Source: CAXXHQ01 sp963665265 (GTDB lineage: Bacteria; Planctomycetota; Planctomycetia; Pirellulales; Thermoguttaceae). Taken from it: a stretch of 64,000 nt of DNA. The notes beneath the pieces are model-generated. The model was given only the letters and a program-made list of their open reading frames with translations, was not told where the DNA came from and made no database searches. Positions 1 through 9,303 of this stretch are shown piece after piece. Location: contig OY762224.2 in the NCBI GenBank assembly GCA_963665265.2, forward strand, positions 2,418,001 through 2,482,000. The letters run 5' to 3'. Every line of letters starts with the position of its first letter. Within the stretch, counting starts at the first letter, position 1. The position numbers and the translations under genes were made by a program.

Positions 1-1
1 G

Positions 2-1816
2 ATGGTCCAAGTTGAAAACGAGTACGGCTCCTACGGCGGCGACGCCGAGTACGTCGGCAAACTCCGCGACCTACTCGCCTCGGCCGGATTCGACGTCCCG
101 TTCTTCGCCTGCAATCCGGTCGGCGACTTGAACCGCGGTCGCCGCACCGACCTATTTAACGTCGTGAACTTCGGCAACGACGCCGAAGGCGCGTTCAAAA
201 AACTCCGCGAGCTACAGCCGAAAGGTCCGCTCATGTGCGGCGAATTTTACCCCGGCTGGTTCGATACCTGGGGCGCGCCGCATCACCTCGGCAAAACGCC
301 GCAGTTTCTAAAAGACCTCGAATACATGATGAAGAACCGCTGCTCGTTCAGCCTCTACATGGCGCACGGCGGAACGACCTTCGGCATGTGGCCGGGCGCC
401 GACCGTCCTTTCAAGCCCGACACGAGCAGCTACGACTACGACGCGCCGATTTCCGAGGCGGGCTGGACGGGCGAGAAATTCAAGCTAACGCGAGAAGTGG
501 TCGCCAAGCATCTCCCGGCCGGCGAAAAGCTGCCCGAGCCGCCCGCCGCCAATCCGACGATGAGCGTTGCGGCCTTCTCCTTCAAAGAAGTCGCGCCGGT
601 GTTCGAAAATCTTCCGCAAGCCGTCGCCGACAAGGCGCCGCGCAACATGGAAGCCTACGACCAAGGCCACGGCTGCACCCTCTATCGCACGGAATTGCCT
701 GCCGGTCCGGCCGAAAAACTCCGGTTAGATCACGTTCATGATTTCGCCTGGGTATTCTTAGACGGTAAGCAAGTCGGCGCAACCGACCGTCGCGCTCGGC
801 AGAACGTAATCAATCTCCCCGCTCGGGAAAAAGCCGCTCGCCTCGACATCCTCGTCGAAGCGATGGGCCACGTGAACTTCGGCCTCGAAATTCACGACCG
901 CAAAGGAATTACCACCCCGGTCCGTCTCGTTAGCGAGTCGGGCCAAACGTCCGAATTGAAAGGCGCTTGGCAAGTCTATCCGCTGCTTCTCGACGCCAAG
1001 GAATTATCTTCGCTGAAATGGAAATCGGCCTCTGCCAACGTCGGCCCGGCGTTTTGGCGCGCCGAGTTCAACGTCGCGAAACCGGCCGACACGTTCCTCG
1101 ATCTCCGTAACTGGGGTAAGGGCGTCGTCTGGGTTAACGGACATTGCCTTGCTCGATATTGGAACATCGGTCCGACGCAAACGGCCTACATTCCCGGCCC
1201 GTGGCTCCGCGAAGGAAAGAACGAAATCATCGTTCTCGACCTTCTCGGTCCGACGTCCCCGACCGCCGCCTGTCTCGAAAAGCCGATTCTCGATCAACTC
1301 CGCCCGGAATTAGATTTCGCCCGCCATTCAGGCCCGAAAGCGACGTTGGCCCTGGCCGGCCAGAAACCGGTGCATAGCGGATCGTTCGCCGCCGGCTCCG
1401 ACGTGCAAACGGTGAAGTTCGACAGAGCGGTCGAGGGAAAACAGTTCTGCCTCGAAACGCTCAACGCCCACGACGGCAAAGAATTCGCGGCCGTGGCCGA
1501 ACTGGACCTGCTTGATCCGAACGGCAATTCGATTCCCCATACAAGCTGGCGGATCGCCTACGTCGATAGCCAAGAACTGGTCGGCGAAGACGGCTCAGCC
1601 TCGAACGCCATCGACGGCCAGACGGCCAACTTTTGGCATACGCAATGGCAAGACGCGAAGCCGAAGCACCCGCATCATCTCGTAATCGACTGCGGCAAGA
1701 ACGTCTCGATCGGTGGCTTCCGTTACACCCCCCGTGCCGGCTCGAACGACGTGGCTGGCCGAATCAAAGACTACCGCATCTACGTCGGCGAATCGCTGGC
1801 GAAAGAAGCGAACTAG
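2..1816 (+). CDS. Beta-galactosidase, GH35, C-terminal part (5' end outside window)
   Basis: The reading frame is open at the left edge, so the true start lies upstream and Met1 of this frame is internal. It opens inside the GH35 acid/base motif QVENEYGS (catalytic Glu is residue 7 here), and the nucleophile motif CGEFYPGWFDTWG follows with Glu81. These are the two catalytic glutamates of retaining GH35 beta-galactosidases. After the barrel come beta-sandwich regions (about 215-430) and a C-terminal discoidin-like F5/8 type C region (about 490-604, with SNAIDG and FWHTQW), a likely carbohydrate-binding module. The family hydrolyses terminal beta-linked galactose. The N-terminus is missing, so export cannot be judged. 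A strong hairpin follows the stop codon. Confidence 0.93.
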   Translation: MVQVENEYGSYGGDAEYVGKLRDLLASAGFDVPFFACNPVGDLNRGRRTDLFNVVNFGNDAEGAFKKLRELQPKGPLMCGEFYPGWFDTWGAPHHLGKTPQFLKDLEYMMKNRCSFSLYMAHGGTTFGMWPGADRPFKPDTSSYDYDAPISEAGWTGEKFKLTREVVAKHLPAGEKLPEPPAANPTMSVAAFSFKEVAPVFENLPQAVADKAPRNMEAYDQGHGCTLYRTELPAGPAEKLRLDHVHDFAWVFLDGKQVGATDRRARQNVINLPAREKAARLDILVEAMGHVNFGLEIHDRKGITTPVRLVSESGQTSELKGAWQVYPLLLDAKELSSLKWKSASANVGPAFWRAEFNVAKPADTFLDLRNWGKGVVWVNGHCLARYWNIGPTQTAYIPGPWLREGKNEIIVLDLLGPTSPTAACLEKPILDQLRPELDFARHSGPKATLALAGQKPVHSGSFAAGSDVQTVKFDRAVEGKQFCLETLNAHDGKEFAAVAELDLLDPNGNSIPHTSWRIAYVDSQELVGEDGSASNAIDGQTANFWHTQWQDAKPKHPHHLVIDCGKNVSIGGFRYTPRAGSNDVAGRIKDYRIYVGESLAKEAN

Positions 1817-1830
1817 AAGCTTGACGACTT

Positions 1831-1863
1831 AATCTCCGCGCGAGGTCTGCTCGCGCGGAGATT
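1831..1863 (+). terminator. Hairpin terminator after the GH35 gene
   Basis: A perfect 14-bp inverted repeat (AATCTCCGCGCGAG and its complement) encloses a 5-base loop, 14 bases after the beta-galactosidase stop. There is no long T run, so termination is inferred from stem strength and position. Confidence 0.65.
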
Positions 1864-1887
1864 CGGGGATGAATAGAATTAGAGAAC

Positions 1888-2427
1888 GTGAGGATGGGTA
1901 GGTCGCATGTCGTTCTACCCCACGTATTTGCTTGCATAATGTATTGTCGATTTGAGGACATAGTCCCCCTTATCTCTTGTCCCAAGAAATCAAATATGCA
2001 CAAACTTCTTGCCGTGTTGTCATCCGGTCTTGACGGCGACACGAAAAATTCCCTGCAGTATCGTGTTGACAATATGATGAGCGGCATTCGTTTTGAAGCG
2101 GAAAAAAGATCAAAACTTTTTTCAAAAGTCGAGAAGAAGGGGTGGACGCTCAACAGTCTCGAAGTTTTATGCTGTCTAAATGCGTTTTATCAGATTGTAC
2201 TGGGCCCGATAGCATCGGCGACTCGAGGCAGCACTGAGATCAGTCTTGGCAGTTCCGTTCCGATTCAATATGGCGAGAAGGTTCAGATTAGCGAAAGAAA
2301 CTCATCGAAAATATGCGAGTGCCACAGAGAGTTCTTAGCTGTCACAAATAAACTAGGAATTAGTATTTGGTGTCTTCAGTCACCTCATTCCAATGACTTG
2401 CTCTATCAGCTTGCAGAGAGGCGCTAA
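1888..2427 (+). CDS. Hypothetical protein, first gene of an AT-rich two-gene cassette
   Basis: I do not recognise this protein of up to 179 residues. The longest frame starts at GTG 1888; ATG 1939 or ATG 1996 are equally possible, and none has a convincing ribosome binding site. No signal peptide or clear membrane segment is visible in the conserved-looking part. It is rich in Ser, Lys and Asn, and its DNA is clearly more AT-rich than the GC-rich neighbours, which suggests recent acquisition. The stop codon is separated by one base from the ATG of the next gene, so the two are probably co-transcribed and translationally coupled. Function is unknown; it may act with the nuclease-like protein downstream. 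Confidence 0.6.
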   Translation: MRMGRSHVVLPHVFACIMYCRFEDIVPLISCPKKSNMHKLLAVLSSGLDGDTKNSLQYRVDNMMSGIRFEAEKRSKLFSKVEKKGWTLNSLEVLCCLNAFYQIVLGPIASATRGSTEISLGSSVPIQYGEKVQISERNSSKICECHREFLAVTNKLGISIWCLQSPHSNDLLYQLAERR

Positions 2428-2428
2428 G

Positions 2429-3250
2429 ATGCCCAAACGAAAGCGCGATGCCACATGGAACGACAACGTTTTGGCAGCAATGGAAAAGTTTGCACATAAT
2501 TTCCAATTCGTTTATTCAAAAAAGGACCGCGAGATATCTGCATATTTTGAAATAGGTTGTCTCCTTAGTCTTGTTGAATTATACGAAAAATGCGGTTTTA
2601 AATGTGAGCCCCGCAACTTGGGTGAAGATGGATCGTATAAGTATCTAACTTCTCCCAATGGTAATCCATCTAACTTTTCATATCTTTCAATGACAAAGAA
2701 CCTTGAAAAGATACAGATTCGTCAACAAGTCAGAATAGTTTCACACATTGGCGATAATGTGTCGTTTACCCCGGACATTACAGTTATCCCGGAGAATGCC
2801 GTTATCGGCGAACGGAAAGATATAGACTACGCAAATGGAAAACGCAAGTTCTTCTTTGTCGATTCTGCAAATGTAATTGCCGCCCATGAATGCAAAAGCA
2901 TGGTTCCATTTCCAGAACTGCTCGTTTCATTCATTGGGATATTCATTGCAGGACACAAATGGGTCGAAATGGGACATTTTGAAAAACTAATTAGCAGGAA
3001 CGGCAATCATCTCGCCCCATGTCTTTTTGTGGGAGGCAATGCTCGTGCAATTCATCTAAAAATGATTGCAGGATTAAAGAAAGCATATCCATTGAATATC
3101 GTAGCTGGCATGCATTCTGGCACATGGAATCTCTTTAGTGAGAATGCCGAAACCTGCAAAATCAATAACCCGCTAATGCATGAATCTAGCGAAGTTGAAG
3201 ATATCTTGGAGGGAGAGGGGCTAACATTGACCGATCCATTAAACTTCTAA
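2429..3250 (+). CDS. Hypothetical protein with PD-(D/E)XK nuclease-like pattern
   Basis: ATG 2429 lies one base after the previous stop, giving 273 residues. Visible in the sequence: Pro115-Asp116 (FTPDITVIP) and Glu154-Cys-Lys156 (AAHECKS), which together fit the PD...(D/E)XK spacing of this nuclease superfamily. An acidic helix near Glu41-Glu50 could be the extra helix common in that fold. The family cleaves or binds nucleic acid in restriction, repair and defence proteins. The assignment rests on motif spacing only. Base composition is AT-rich, unlike the flanks, and the pair sits between a terminator and an unrelated two-component operon, as expected for an inserted accessory cassette. 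Confidence 0.65.
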   Translation: MPKRKRDATWNDNVLAAMEKFAHNFQFVYSKKDREISAYFEIGCLLSLVELYEKCGFKCEPRNLGEDGSYKYLTSPNGNPSNFSYLSMTKNLEKIQIRQQVRIVSHIGDNVSFTPDITVIPENAVIGERKDIDYANGKRKFFFVDSANVIAAHECKSMVPFPELLVSFIGIFIAGHKWVEMGHFEKLISRNGNHLAPCLFVGGNARAIHLKMIAGLKKAYPLNIVAGMHSGTWNLFSENAETCKINNPLMHESSEVEDILEGEGLTLTDPLNF

Positions 3251-3378
3251 TTTTTTCCGTGATTGTGCGACTACTTGTCGTTCCCAGGCAAGTTGCCGTC
3301 AATCTACGCCTTATCGAGCGCACTACTTACGTTTGGCGCGACCTTCATCCTTCCGCCTTCATCTCTCATACTCCTTTT

Positions 3379-4782
3379 TTACGCCGATTTCGCCATGCCC
3401 GACGCTTGGTTGAGCTTGTTATAAAGCGTCTTCAAGCTGATGCCCAACAGTTTGGCTGCCTTCGGCTTGCTCCCGTCGCACTGCGCAATCGCCTCCATAA
3501 TCGCCTGCATCTCCATCTCACGGAGGTTCACTGCCCGCGGCGCGATTACCGCCGAAGAAGCCTCAAGCGGCATCTGCGTCGGAACCGTAGCCGTGATCTT
3601 TGCGAAGCGCTGCGGCAAATGCTCCGGACCGATCGGCAATCGTTCGCAGAGAATCAGCGCATGTTCGACGACGTTCGCTAATTCGCGGACGTTGCCCGGC
3701 CAATCGTGCGACGACAAAACGGAAAGCGCCGCAGGCGCCAACGCTTCGTCGTCCGAGCCGAGCCGAACGCCATGCCTTGCGACGAGCTTTCTCGCCAAGG
3801 CCGGAATGTCGGCCAACCGATCGCGCAGCGGCGGCAAACGAATCTCGAACGTGTTGATGCGATACCACAAATCCTCGCGGAAATCGCCGGCCGCGACCAT
3901 CTCCTCCAGGCTTCGGTTCGTCGCGCAAACGACCCGCACGTTGCAAGTGAACGCTTCGTTCTCGCCGACTCGACGAATTTCGCCGCTCTCCAAAAAACGG
4001 AGCAGCTTCGCCTGCAAGTTTTTCGGCAACTCGCCGATCTCGTCGAGAAAGAGCGTCCCGCCGTCGGCCACTTGGAAAAGTCCGACGCGGTGATCTTCTG
4101 CCCCGGTGAACGCCCCCTTACGATGTCCGAACAACTCGCTTTCAATCAGATTCTCCGGTAGTGCGCCGCAATTGATCGGCACGAACGGCCGGGCGGACCG
4201 AAGACTTTGATCGTGCAACGCCCGAGCGACTAACTCCTTGCCCGTCCCCGTTTCGCCAAGAATCAAAGCGGTCGAATCGGTCGGAGCCACCTTGGCGATC
4301 AAACGCTTCACGACTCGCATCGGCTGCGAATCGCCGATCAATTCCGACGCCCCTTCAAGCCGTTCTGTCGATTGCTTTAACGTGCGGTATTTTTTCGTCA
4401 ATTCGCGTTTCTCGGCAACGCGCCGTAGAAGCGAATCCAGATCGGCCAATTTGCACGGCTTCGTCAGATAATCGAAAACGCCTTGCCGCAATGCCTCGAC
4501 TGCCGTCTCCAACGACGACTTGCCCGTCAATATGATCGCGTCCGTCTCGGGCTGCGTCCTCTTAACCTTCGCGACGACCTCCAACCCCTTCACGCCGGGC
4601 ATGTCCAAATCTACTAACAAGCAATCGTAAACGTTGCGTTTCAACGCCTCCAACGCCGTTTCGCCGTCCGGACAAACCGTCACTTCATGCCCCATCCTCG
4701 GCAACTCCAACCGCATCAGCTCTTGCAGCGAAGGCTCGTCGTCGGCGAACAGTATTTTCAAACGTTTGTTTTGCTCTGCCAT
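3379..4782 (-). CDS. Sigma-54 dependent response regulator, NtrC family
   Basis: 467 residues from ATG 4782; a GTG at 4809 in the same frame is less likely. A receiver domain (1-120) has acidic residues Asp14/Asp15 and phospho-acceptor Asp58. The AAA+ domain has Walker A GETGTGKE (176-183), the sigma-54 contact loop GAFTGA (223-228) and Walker B TLFLDE (243-248). A C-terminal Fis-type helix-turn-helix contains AAKLLGISLKTLYNKL. All key residues are intact, so it should remodel sigma-54 RNA polymerase when phosphorylated. The cognate histidine kinase lies just upstream, so they form a two-component operon. Targets cannot be named; two sigma-54 promoters are visible elsewhere in this window. 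Confidence 0.95.
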   Translation of the reverse strand: MAEQNKRLKILFADDEPSLQELMRLELPRMGHEVTVCPDGETALEALKRNVYDCLLVDLDMPGVKGLEVVAKVKRTQPETDAIILTGKSSLETAVEALRQGVFDYLTKPCKLADLDSLLRRVAEKRELTKKYRTLKQSTERLEGASELIGDSQPMRVVKRLIAKVAPTDSTALILGETGTGKELVARALHDQSLRSARPFVPINCGALPENLIESELFGHRKGAFTGAEDHRVGLFQVADGGTLFLDEIGELPKNLQAKLLRFLESGEIRRVGENEAFTCNVRVVCATNRSLEEMVAAGDFREDLWYRINTFEIRLPPLRDRLADIPALARKLVARHGVRLGSDDEALAPAALSVLSSHDWPGNVRELANVVEHALILCERLPIGPEHLPQRFAKITATVPTQMPLEASSAVIAPRAVNLREMEMQAIMEAIAQCDGSKPKAAKLLGISLKTLYNKLNQASGMAKSA

Positions 4783-4827
4783 ATTGATTTCGCCCGTCGA
4801 AAAAAACACGTTAAACTACGCTTCAAA

Positions 4828-6450
4828 TCACGCCGCATGTCGAACCGGAGCCGCGTTTTCGGCCGTCTGCGCCAACGGCAATCGAACGCGGAACGTCGAA
4901 CCGCGTCCCTCCCCTTCGCTCACTCCTTCGATCGCGCCGCCGTGATCCGATACGATGCGATAGGTGATCGACAATCCAAGGCCGGTTCCCTGTCCTCCTC
5001 GCCGTCGCGTGAAAAACGGCTCGAAAATTCGCGCAAGCACTTCCTGCGACATCCCGCAGCCGTCGTCGATCACGTCGAACTCGGCGAATTGCCCGGCCTG
5101 CTTCAACTCGATCCTCACATGGCCGTCGTCGTCCAGGCTGTCCAAGGCGTTCGTCAATAAATTCAAAACAACTTGTTTGATCTCTTGCGGATTGACGTCG
5201 GCTATGACCGGCTCGTCCGTCGAAACTTGCACGCTCTTTCGTTGGTACTTGCCGATGTGGCCGACCATCGACGTTACGTCGCGAATCAATTCGCCGAGGT
5301 CGGTCCGCTGCCGCTTCACTTGTCCGATGCGCGAGAAATCGAGCAGTTTTTCCGTAATTCCTTTGCAGCGAAACGCCTCGCTCTGAATCATTTGCAAATA
5401 CTTCGCAATCACGGCGTGGTTCTCGTCGGCAGGATTGAGCAGTTCCTTCACGCGTCCTTCCAACGACTCGGCGCACATGGCGATCGAGGCCAATGGGTTG
5501 TTAATCTCATGGGCGACTCCGGCGGCCAAAAATCCGACGCTCGCCATCCGTTCGGCCCGCACCACTTGGTTGGTTCGCTCCTGAACCTGCCGGTCCAGAT
5601 CGTCGCGGATCGCTTGGAAACGCTCAGTCATGTCGTTCATCGCGCTGGCCAATTCGGCGATCTCGTCGTGCGTGTTGAGTTGAATGCGATAATCGAAATC
5701 GCCGCTCGCCACGCGCCGCGAACCGTCCATCAATTTCTGCAACGGCATGAATATCCATCGATAAAACAGCACAATGGACGCGGCGAACAGCAAAAACGCC
5801 AACGCAGTCGCAGACGCTGCGCTAATCACCATCGCGTGATATTCGCCCTGCGCTTCGTTGCGAAAATTCGTCAACTTCCCGTGCAAATGGCTCGGCAAAT
5901 CGCGGGTTAAATCTTGCAATAGCTCCAATTCCGTGTCGAGCCAGCCGATTTTCACGCCGTCAAGCATCCAATCGTCGCGCTGCGCTTCGTCCAGCTTCGT
6001 AAAAGCCGAACCGATTTTCTGCGCCGTCTCGCGCTCGCTCTGCATGTCGGCCATCCGGCGGTCGGCGCGAGGTTCCCGTTCCAATTGATCGACGTAGCGA
6101 CCGAGCGTCTCTTTAGCGGCGTTCAATTCTTGGGCGTATTGCTCGCGACGAATCCGAAAATAAAAAGGAAATTGATCGCGCGAGGCGTTGGCCATCGAAA
6201 TCGCGTGAAAACCGCGCATCTCGCTGACCGTAAGCCGCATATTGCTGACGTGTTGATTCAATTCCGAAGCCAGCGGTAGCTCGCTTACTCTCCAACCGAG
6301 ACTGCGAACCACGCGCCAATAAGTCATCGAGGCGATCAAACTGCCGCCGGCAAGAATGGCCACGACAAGAATCAGCAAAGTCAGACCGAGGGCGAGCTTG
6401 GCGCGGATCGGCCAAGTGCGGCGAGTCAGAATTTGCAACGGGTTTTGCAC
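4828..6450 (-). CDS. Membrane sensor histidine kinase (HAMP, HisKA, HATPase), partner of the adjacent NtrC-type regulator
   Basis: 540 residues from GTG 6450, which has a GAGG ribosome binding site six bases upstream. The frame extends to ATG 6540, but that part lies in repeat-like DNA. Order: TM1 (about 18-41), an extracytoplasmic helical sensor (about 45-208), TM2 (about 209-233), HAMP (234-285), and HisKA with GVAHEINNPL and phospho-acceptor His314. An HATPase domain follows with N-box Asn430, G1 motif DDGCGM and G2 motif GGQGTGLGLS. The sensor region is an all-alpha module with no recognised ligand. The kinase should phosphorylate the downstream regulator; the genes are separated by 45 bases. 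Confidence 0.93.
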   Translation of the reverse strand: MQNPLQILTRRTWPIRAKLALGLTLLILVVAILAGGSLIASMTYWRVVRSLGWRVSELPLASELNQHVSNMRLTVSEMRGFHAISMANASRDQFPFYFRIRREQYAQELNAAKETLGRYVDQLEREPRADRRMADMQSERETAQKIGSAFTKLDEAQRDDWMLDGVKIGWLDTELELLQDLTRDLPSHLHGKLTNFRNEAQGEYHAMVISAASATALAFLLFAASIVLFYRWIFMPLQKLMDGSRRVASGDFDYRIQLNTHDEIAELASAMNDMTERFQAIRDDLDRQVQERTNQVVRAERMASVGFLAAGVAHEINNPLASIAMCAESLEGRVKELLNPADENHAVIAKYLQMIQSEAFRCKGITEKLLDFSRIGQVKRQRTDLGELIRDVTSMVGHIGKYQRKSVQVSTDEPVIADVNPQEIKQVVLNLLTNALDSLDDDGHVRIELKQAGQFAEFDVIDDGCGMSQEVLARIFEPFFTRRRGGQGTGLGLSITYRIVSDHGGAIEGVSEGEGRGSTFRVRLPLAQTAENAAPVRHAA

Positions 6451-6511
6451 CGCCAACCTCGGATTATTCGATTGTAGGGGTAAGTGCTTGCACCAAGTGC
6501 TAGCAACCTGG

Positions 6512-6532
6512 TTGCAAGGCTCCGCCTCGCAA
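6512..6532. repeat. REP-like hairpin, copy 1
   Basis: An imperfect palindrome (TTGCAAGGC, TCC loop, GCCTCGCAA) in front of the kinase gene. It is one of three copies sharing the core AGGCTCCGCCTCGC in the local intergenic DNA. Confidence 0.6.
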
Positions 6533-6542
6533 CCCAGCACAT

Positions 6543-6557
6543 CGAGGCTCCGCCTCG
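6543..6557. repeat. REP-like hairpin, copy 2
   Basis: Perfect 6-bp stem CGAGGC with loop TCC and complementary arm GCCTCG, ten bases from copy 1. Confidence 0.6.
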
Positions 6558-7662
6558 CCGATCTGCCGCTGGCTGCTCGTCAGCCAGTGCAAAACCGCGC
6601 GTTCCCTGGCCAAGCCAGGACCAAGGTTTCGAGGCGGGAGTTTAATCGGACGTAGGTTTCTGAGCAATATGGAGTTACGCTCGCAGCGTCGCCTGGCCAG
6701 CCCAGCTTGACAAGCTGTTAATCTAGGCAGCCCCCCTGATGTTTACCGGAAAGATGTTCCGCACTCTATTTGCTGCGATCCTTCCGAGGTTGCGGAGGTG
6801 GGGGAAAGACTCATGCAGAAGAATGAGAGTTGTATCAGGTTAAACCGCAGCTAAACGAGAATTGACGCTAATACGCTATATTTTTAGTAAAGAGGCAAAA
6901 CGAGCGAAGTAGGTCGTATTGTGACTCAAACAAAAAACAAGGCATTATCATTGAAACTGGGCCAATAGCTCCGCTATCCTTTCTCTCGACGATATTCTCG
7001 TCGGAAAGAGTGGCGACCTTTCCTCAGTTCTTTGACAATTTGATAGCGGCAAACGGCGAAGCACGGCATCTCTTGATCTCGCATTTCAAGATTACGCGCT
7101 TGCGACGCTCCGTGAAATTCTTTTCTTGTTCCTCGGCTCAACCTAGGCGCCAAGTAGCTCCGAGGCTCCGCCTCGCCGAAAAAACGCGGCGGAACCATGC
7201 AAACAGACCGTCCCTAGGCGGAAACAGGGAACGAGAAAGGTTTGTGATCCTGCGAAGCCCCGAAAATTTCGTTTTCCGGCTGAAAAGGCGTCGAAATATT
7301 CACGCCCGATTACATTGAAGAAGACGCGTTTGAATTTGCTCGTCGGCTCTGCGACGCATCAATAGACTCGATTTGCAAAACCCGAAATTTGCAAAAAGAG
7401 GCTCAAAAAGGCGTCCATATTCTTTTACGTGACGCAATTCGCCGATTAAGAACGCAAAGGCGATGAGATCGCATTTATTTGCAACAGGGACGCCGAGAAC
7501 GCGGAGAACACGTTACAAAAAATGTCCGTCTAAGTGACCTTTGCGGTAATATGTTTTTCATTGACGCGTGAAAATTTCCGAAAAGGATGATGGCGGAACG
7601 ACGTTCCGCACAAAATACTTCTCGACGCATCGCAAAACGGTACGGAGACTGTTTCCTGGGTA
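6558..7662. other. Non-coding stretch, probably degenerate sequence
   Basis: About 1.1 kb without a supportable gene between the divergent kinase operon and the end of the SpoIIE-like gene. Short open frames here lack ribosome binding sites and family motifs. It holds the third REP-like hairpin (7161-7175). Composition fluctuates and the stretch may contain decayed gene remnants, but none can be named. Confidence 0.5.
7161..7175. repeat. REP-like hairpin, copy 3
   Basis: Identical 15-base palindrome to copy 2 (CGAGGC TCC GCCTCG), about 620 bases away in the same non-coding stretch. Confidence 0.6.
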
Positions 7663-9303
7663 TTATTTTCGCGTGCGTTTGATCGCGAGGATCGAGAGGT
7701 CTCGCAAGTCGGGTTGAACGGAATGGAGACGCAGGCATTCTCTCGCCATCGCGATCATCTGGTCGGCCGTCAACTGACTGTTGTGCGCAAGTATTTTTGC
7801 GAGCCCTTCCTCGCCGAGCGCGTTGCCGAACTGATCAACCGCCGAACGGAAGCCGTCGGAGAAAACGAGCAACGTTTCGCCGGGCGAAAGTTCCAGGCCA
7901 AGCTGTTCGTAGTTTACGTCGGGACTCTCGCCGAGCATCGCCATTTCTTTGGTTTGCGAGAACCAGGAATCTTCGCGCAAAAGCACGACCGAGGGCTTGC
8001 CGGCCCAAGAGCAATTGACGATGCCCGAGGAAATTTCGGCAAGGCCGTAAAATGCCGAGGCCAATTGATCGCCGGCCGAGCCGGTCCAAAGCGTCATATT
8101 CGCCGCTTGAATGACTTCTTCCGCTTGACGGCGATATTGTCCATGCGAACGGAACGCGCTTTTGATCGTCGCCGAAGTAAGCGCGCCCTGCAAACCCGAA
8201 CCGACGGCCGCCCCCATGTTGGCGGCCAATAGTCCGTTGGGCAAACAAAACCAATCGTGGAACGCGCCGCCAAGCCCTTGCGACTGAGCGCTCCACCCGG
8301 ACACTTGCCAAGAGTCGAGCATCGGCGAAACCGAAGGAAGCTGATTGCGTTGCGTTCGTTCGGCGACGGCCCATTCCTTCTTCAGGCTCGCGCTCTCGAC
8401 TCCTTCTTTGAGCAACATTTCCCGTTGCAAATCGCTGGCCACTTTGCCCGCCACGATCTCGACGATGTTCACTTCTTGATCGGTAAACTCGCGCGGCTCG
8501 TCCCCGAAAATCCAAAGAGTGCCAAGAAGGGTCGTCGGCGAAGAGATCGGAACGCAAACGGCCGAGGCGAAGTCCTCGGGCGAACGCCAACCGGGCATAA
8601 GCGCCGTGTTCTCAAGCACGACGGCATGACCAAGCAACGCTTCAAGATCGGCGAGCTCGCCTTGGAGCGGTCGGGCCGGGGCAGTGAGACGGTCGAACGG
8701 CAGCCCCCAGCACGACCGCATTTTTAGTTCGGTGGTCGCCTCGTCGAGCATATAAAGCGCCGCGGCTTGGCAATTGATCGCATCGACGCATCCCTTCAAG
8801 GACGCTTGCAGCCGTTCGGCAAGGTTTTCCTCCTCGGCTTCATGCGGAACGAGGGGCACTCCGGCGGCAAGATCGGCCTCTCGCTGCCAAAGTGTGTAAC
8901 GAGTCTGCATCAACTCGGTCAGCAATCCGGCGATCGCCGAAGCCAAAACCGTAGCGTCATCTTTGACCAACTTCGACTTTTTCGTCGAAGCGTTTGAACC
9001 TGCCTTGGCCGAACGAGTTTCTTTTGTTTCTTTCGACGAATGCGAGTCAGTCAATTTCTGCCCGGCGGGAGCCAGAACAAGCCGGCCCGAATTCTCACCT
9101 TCGCACAACCCGATCTCAAAGCATGTTTCGTCGCCCGAGTCCTCGGCGAGCGATTCCGAAACGTAACGCAACGAACGACCAGTCAGCTTCTCGAACGCGC
9201 GTAGCACGCTCGGCAAGCTTCCGACCGCTTCAATCGGCGGTCTCGCGACCTTCGGCGTTTGTTCCGTGTATAGCTTCAAGTGAGTCGTGTCAGGTTTCGC
9301 CAC
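7663..9303 (-). CDS. GAF domain plus SpoIIE-like (PPM) protein, probably degenerate phosphatase
   Basis: 546 residues from GTG 9303; a TTG at 9357 in the same frame is less convincing. The middle (about 170-320) is GAF-like, with SAVCVPISSPTTLLGTLWIFG. The last about 210 residues resemble RsbU/SpoIIE Ser/Thr phosphatases: GGAFHDWFCL, LLVFSDGFRSAV and LRDLSILAI occupy the usual motif positions. The motif normally GDVSGHG reads ANMGAAVG here, and the first GGD reads GGA, so metal ligands are lost. The family usually controls partner-switching anti-sigma systems. Loss of ligands makes a binding or sensing role as likely as catalysis. No partner kinase is adjacent. The protein is cytoplasmic, with no signal or membrane segment. 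Confidence 0.82.
   Translation of the reverse strand: MAKPDTTHLKLYTEQTPKVARPPIEAVGSLPSVLRAFEKLTGRSLRYVSESLAEDSGDETCFEIGLCEGENSGRLVLAPAGQKLTDSHSSKETKETRSAKAGSNASTKKSKLVKDDATVLASAIAGLLTELMQTRYTLWQREADLAAGVPLVPHEAEEENLAERLQASLKGCVDAINCQAAALYMLDEATTELKMRSCWGLPFDRLTAPARPLQGELADLEALLGHAVVLENTALMPGWRSPEDFASAVCVPISSPTTLLGTLWIFGDEPREFTDQEVNIVEIVAGKVASDLQREMLLKEGVESASLKKEWAVAERTQRNQLPSVSPMLDSWQVSGWSAQSQGLGGAFHDWFCLPNGLLAANMGAAVGSGLQGALTSATIKSAFRSHGQYRRQAEEVIQAANMTLWTGSAGDQLASAFYGLAEISSGIVNCSWAGKPSVVLLREDSWFSQTKEMAMLGESPDVNYEQLGLELSPGETLLVFSDGFRSAVDQFGNALGEEGLAKILAHNSQLTADQMIAMARECLRLHSVQPDLRDLSILAIKRTRK

Noticed and set aside
7475..7738. Minus-strand frame in the non-coding stretch
   Set aside because: It overlaps the end of the SpoIIE-like gene, is rich in Arg/Pro and has no recognisable domain.
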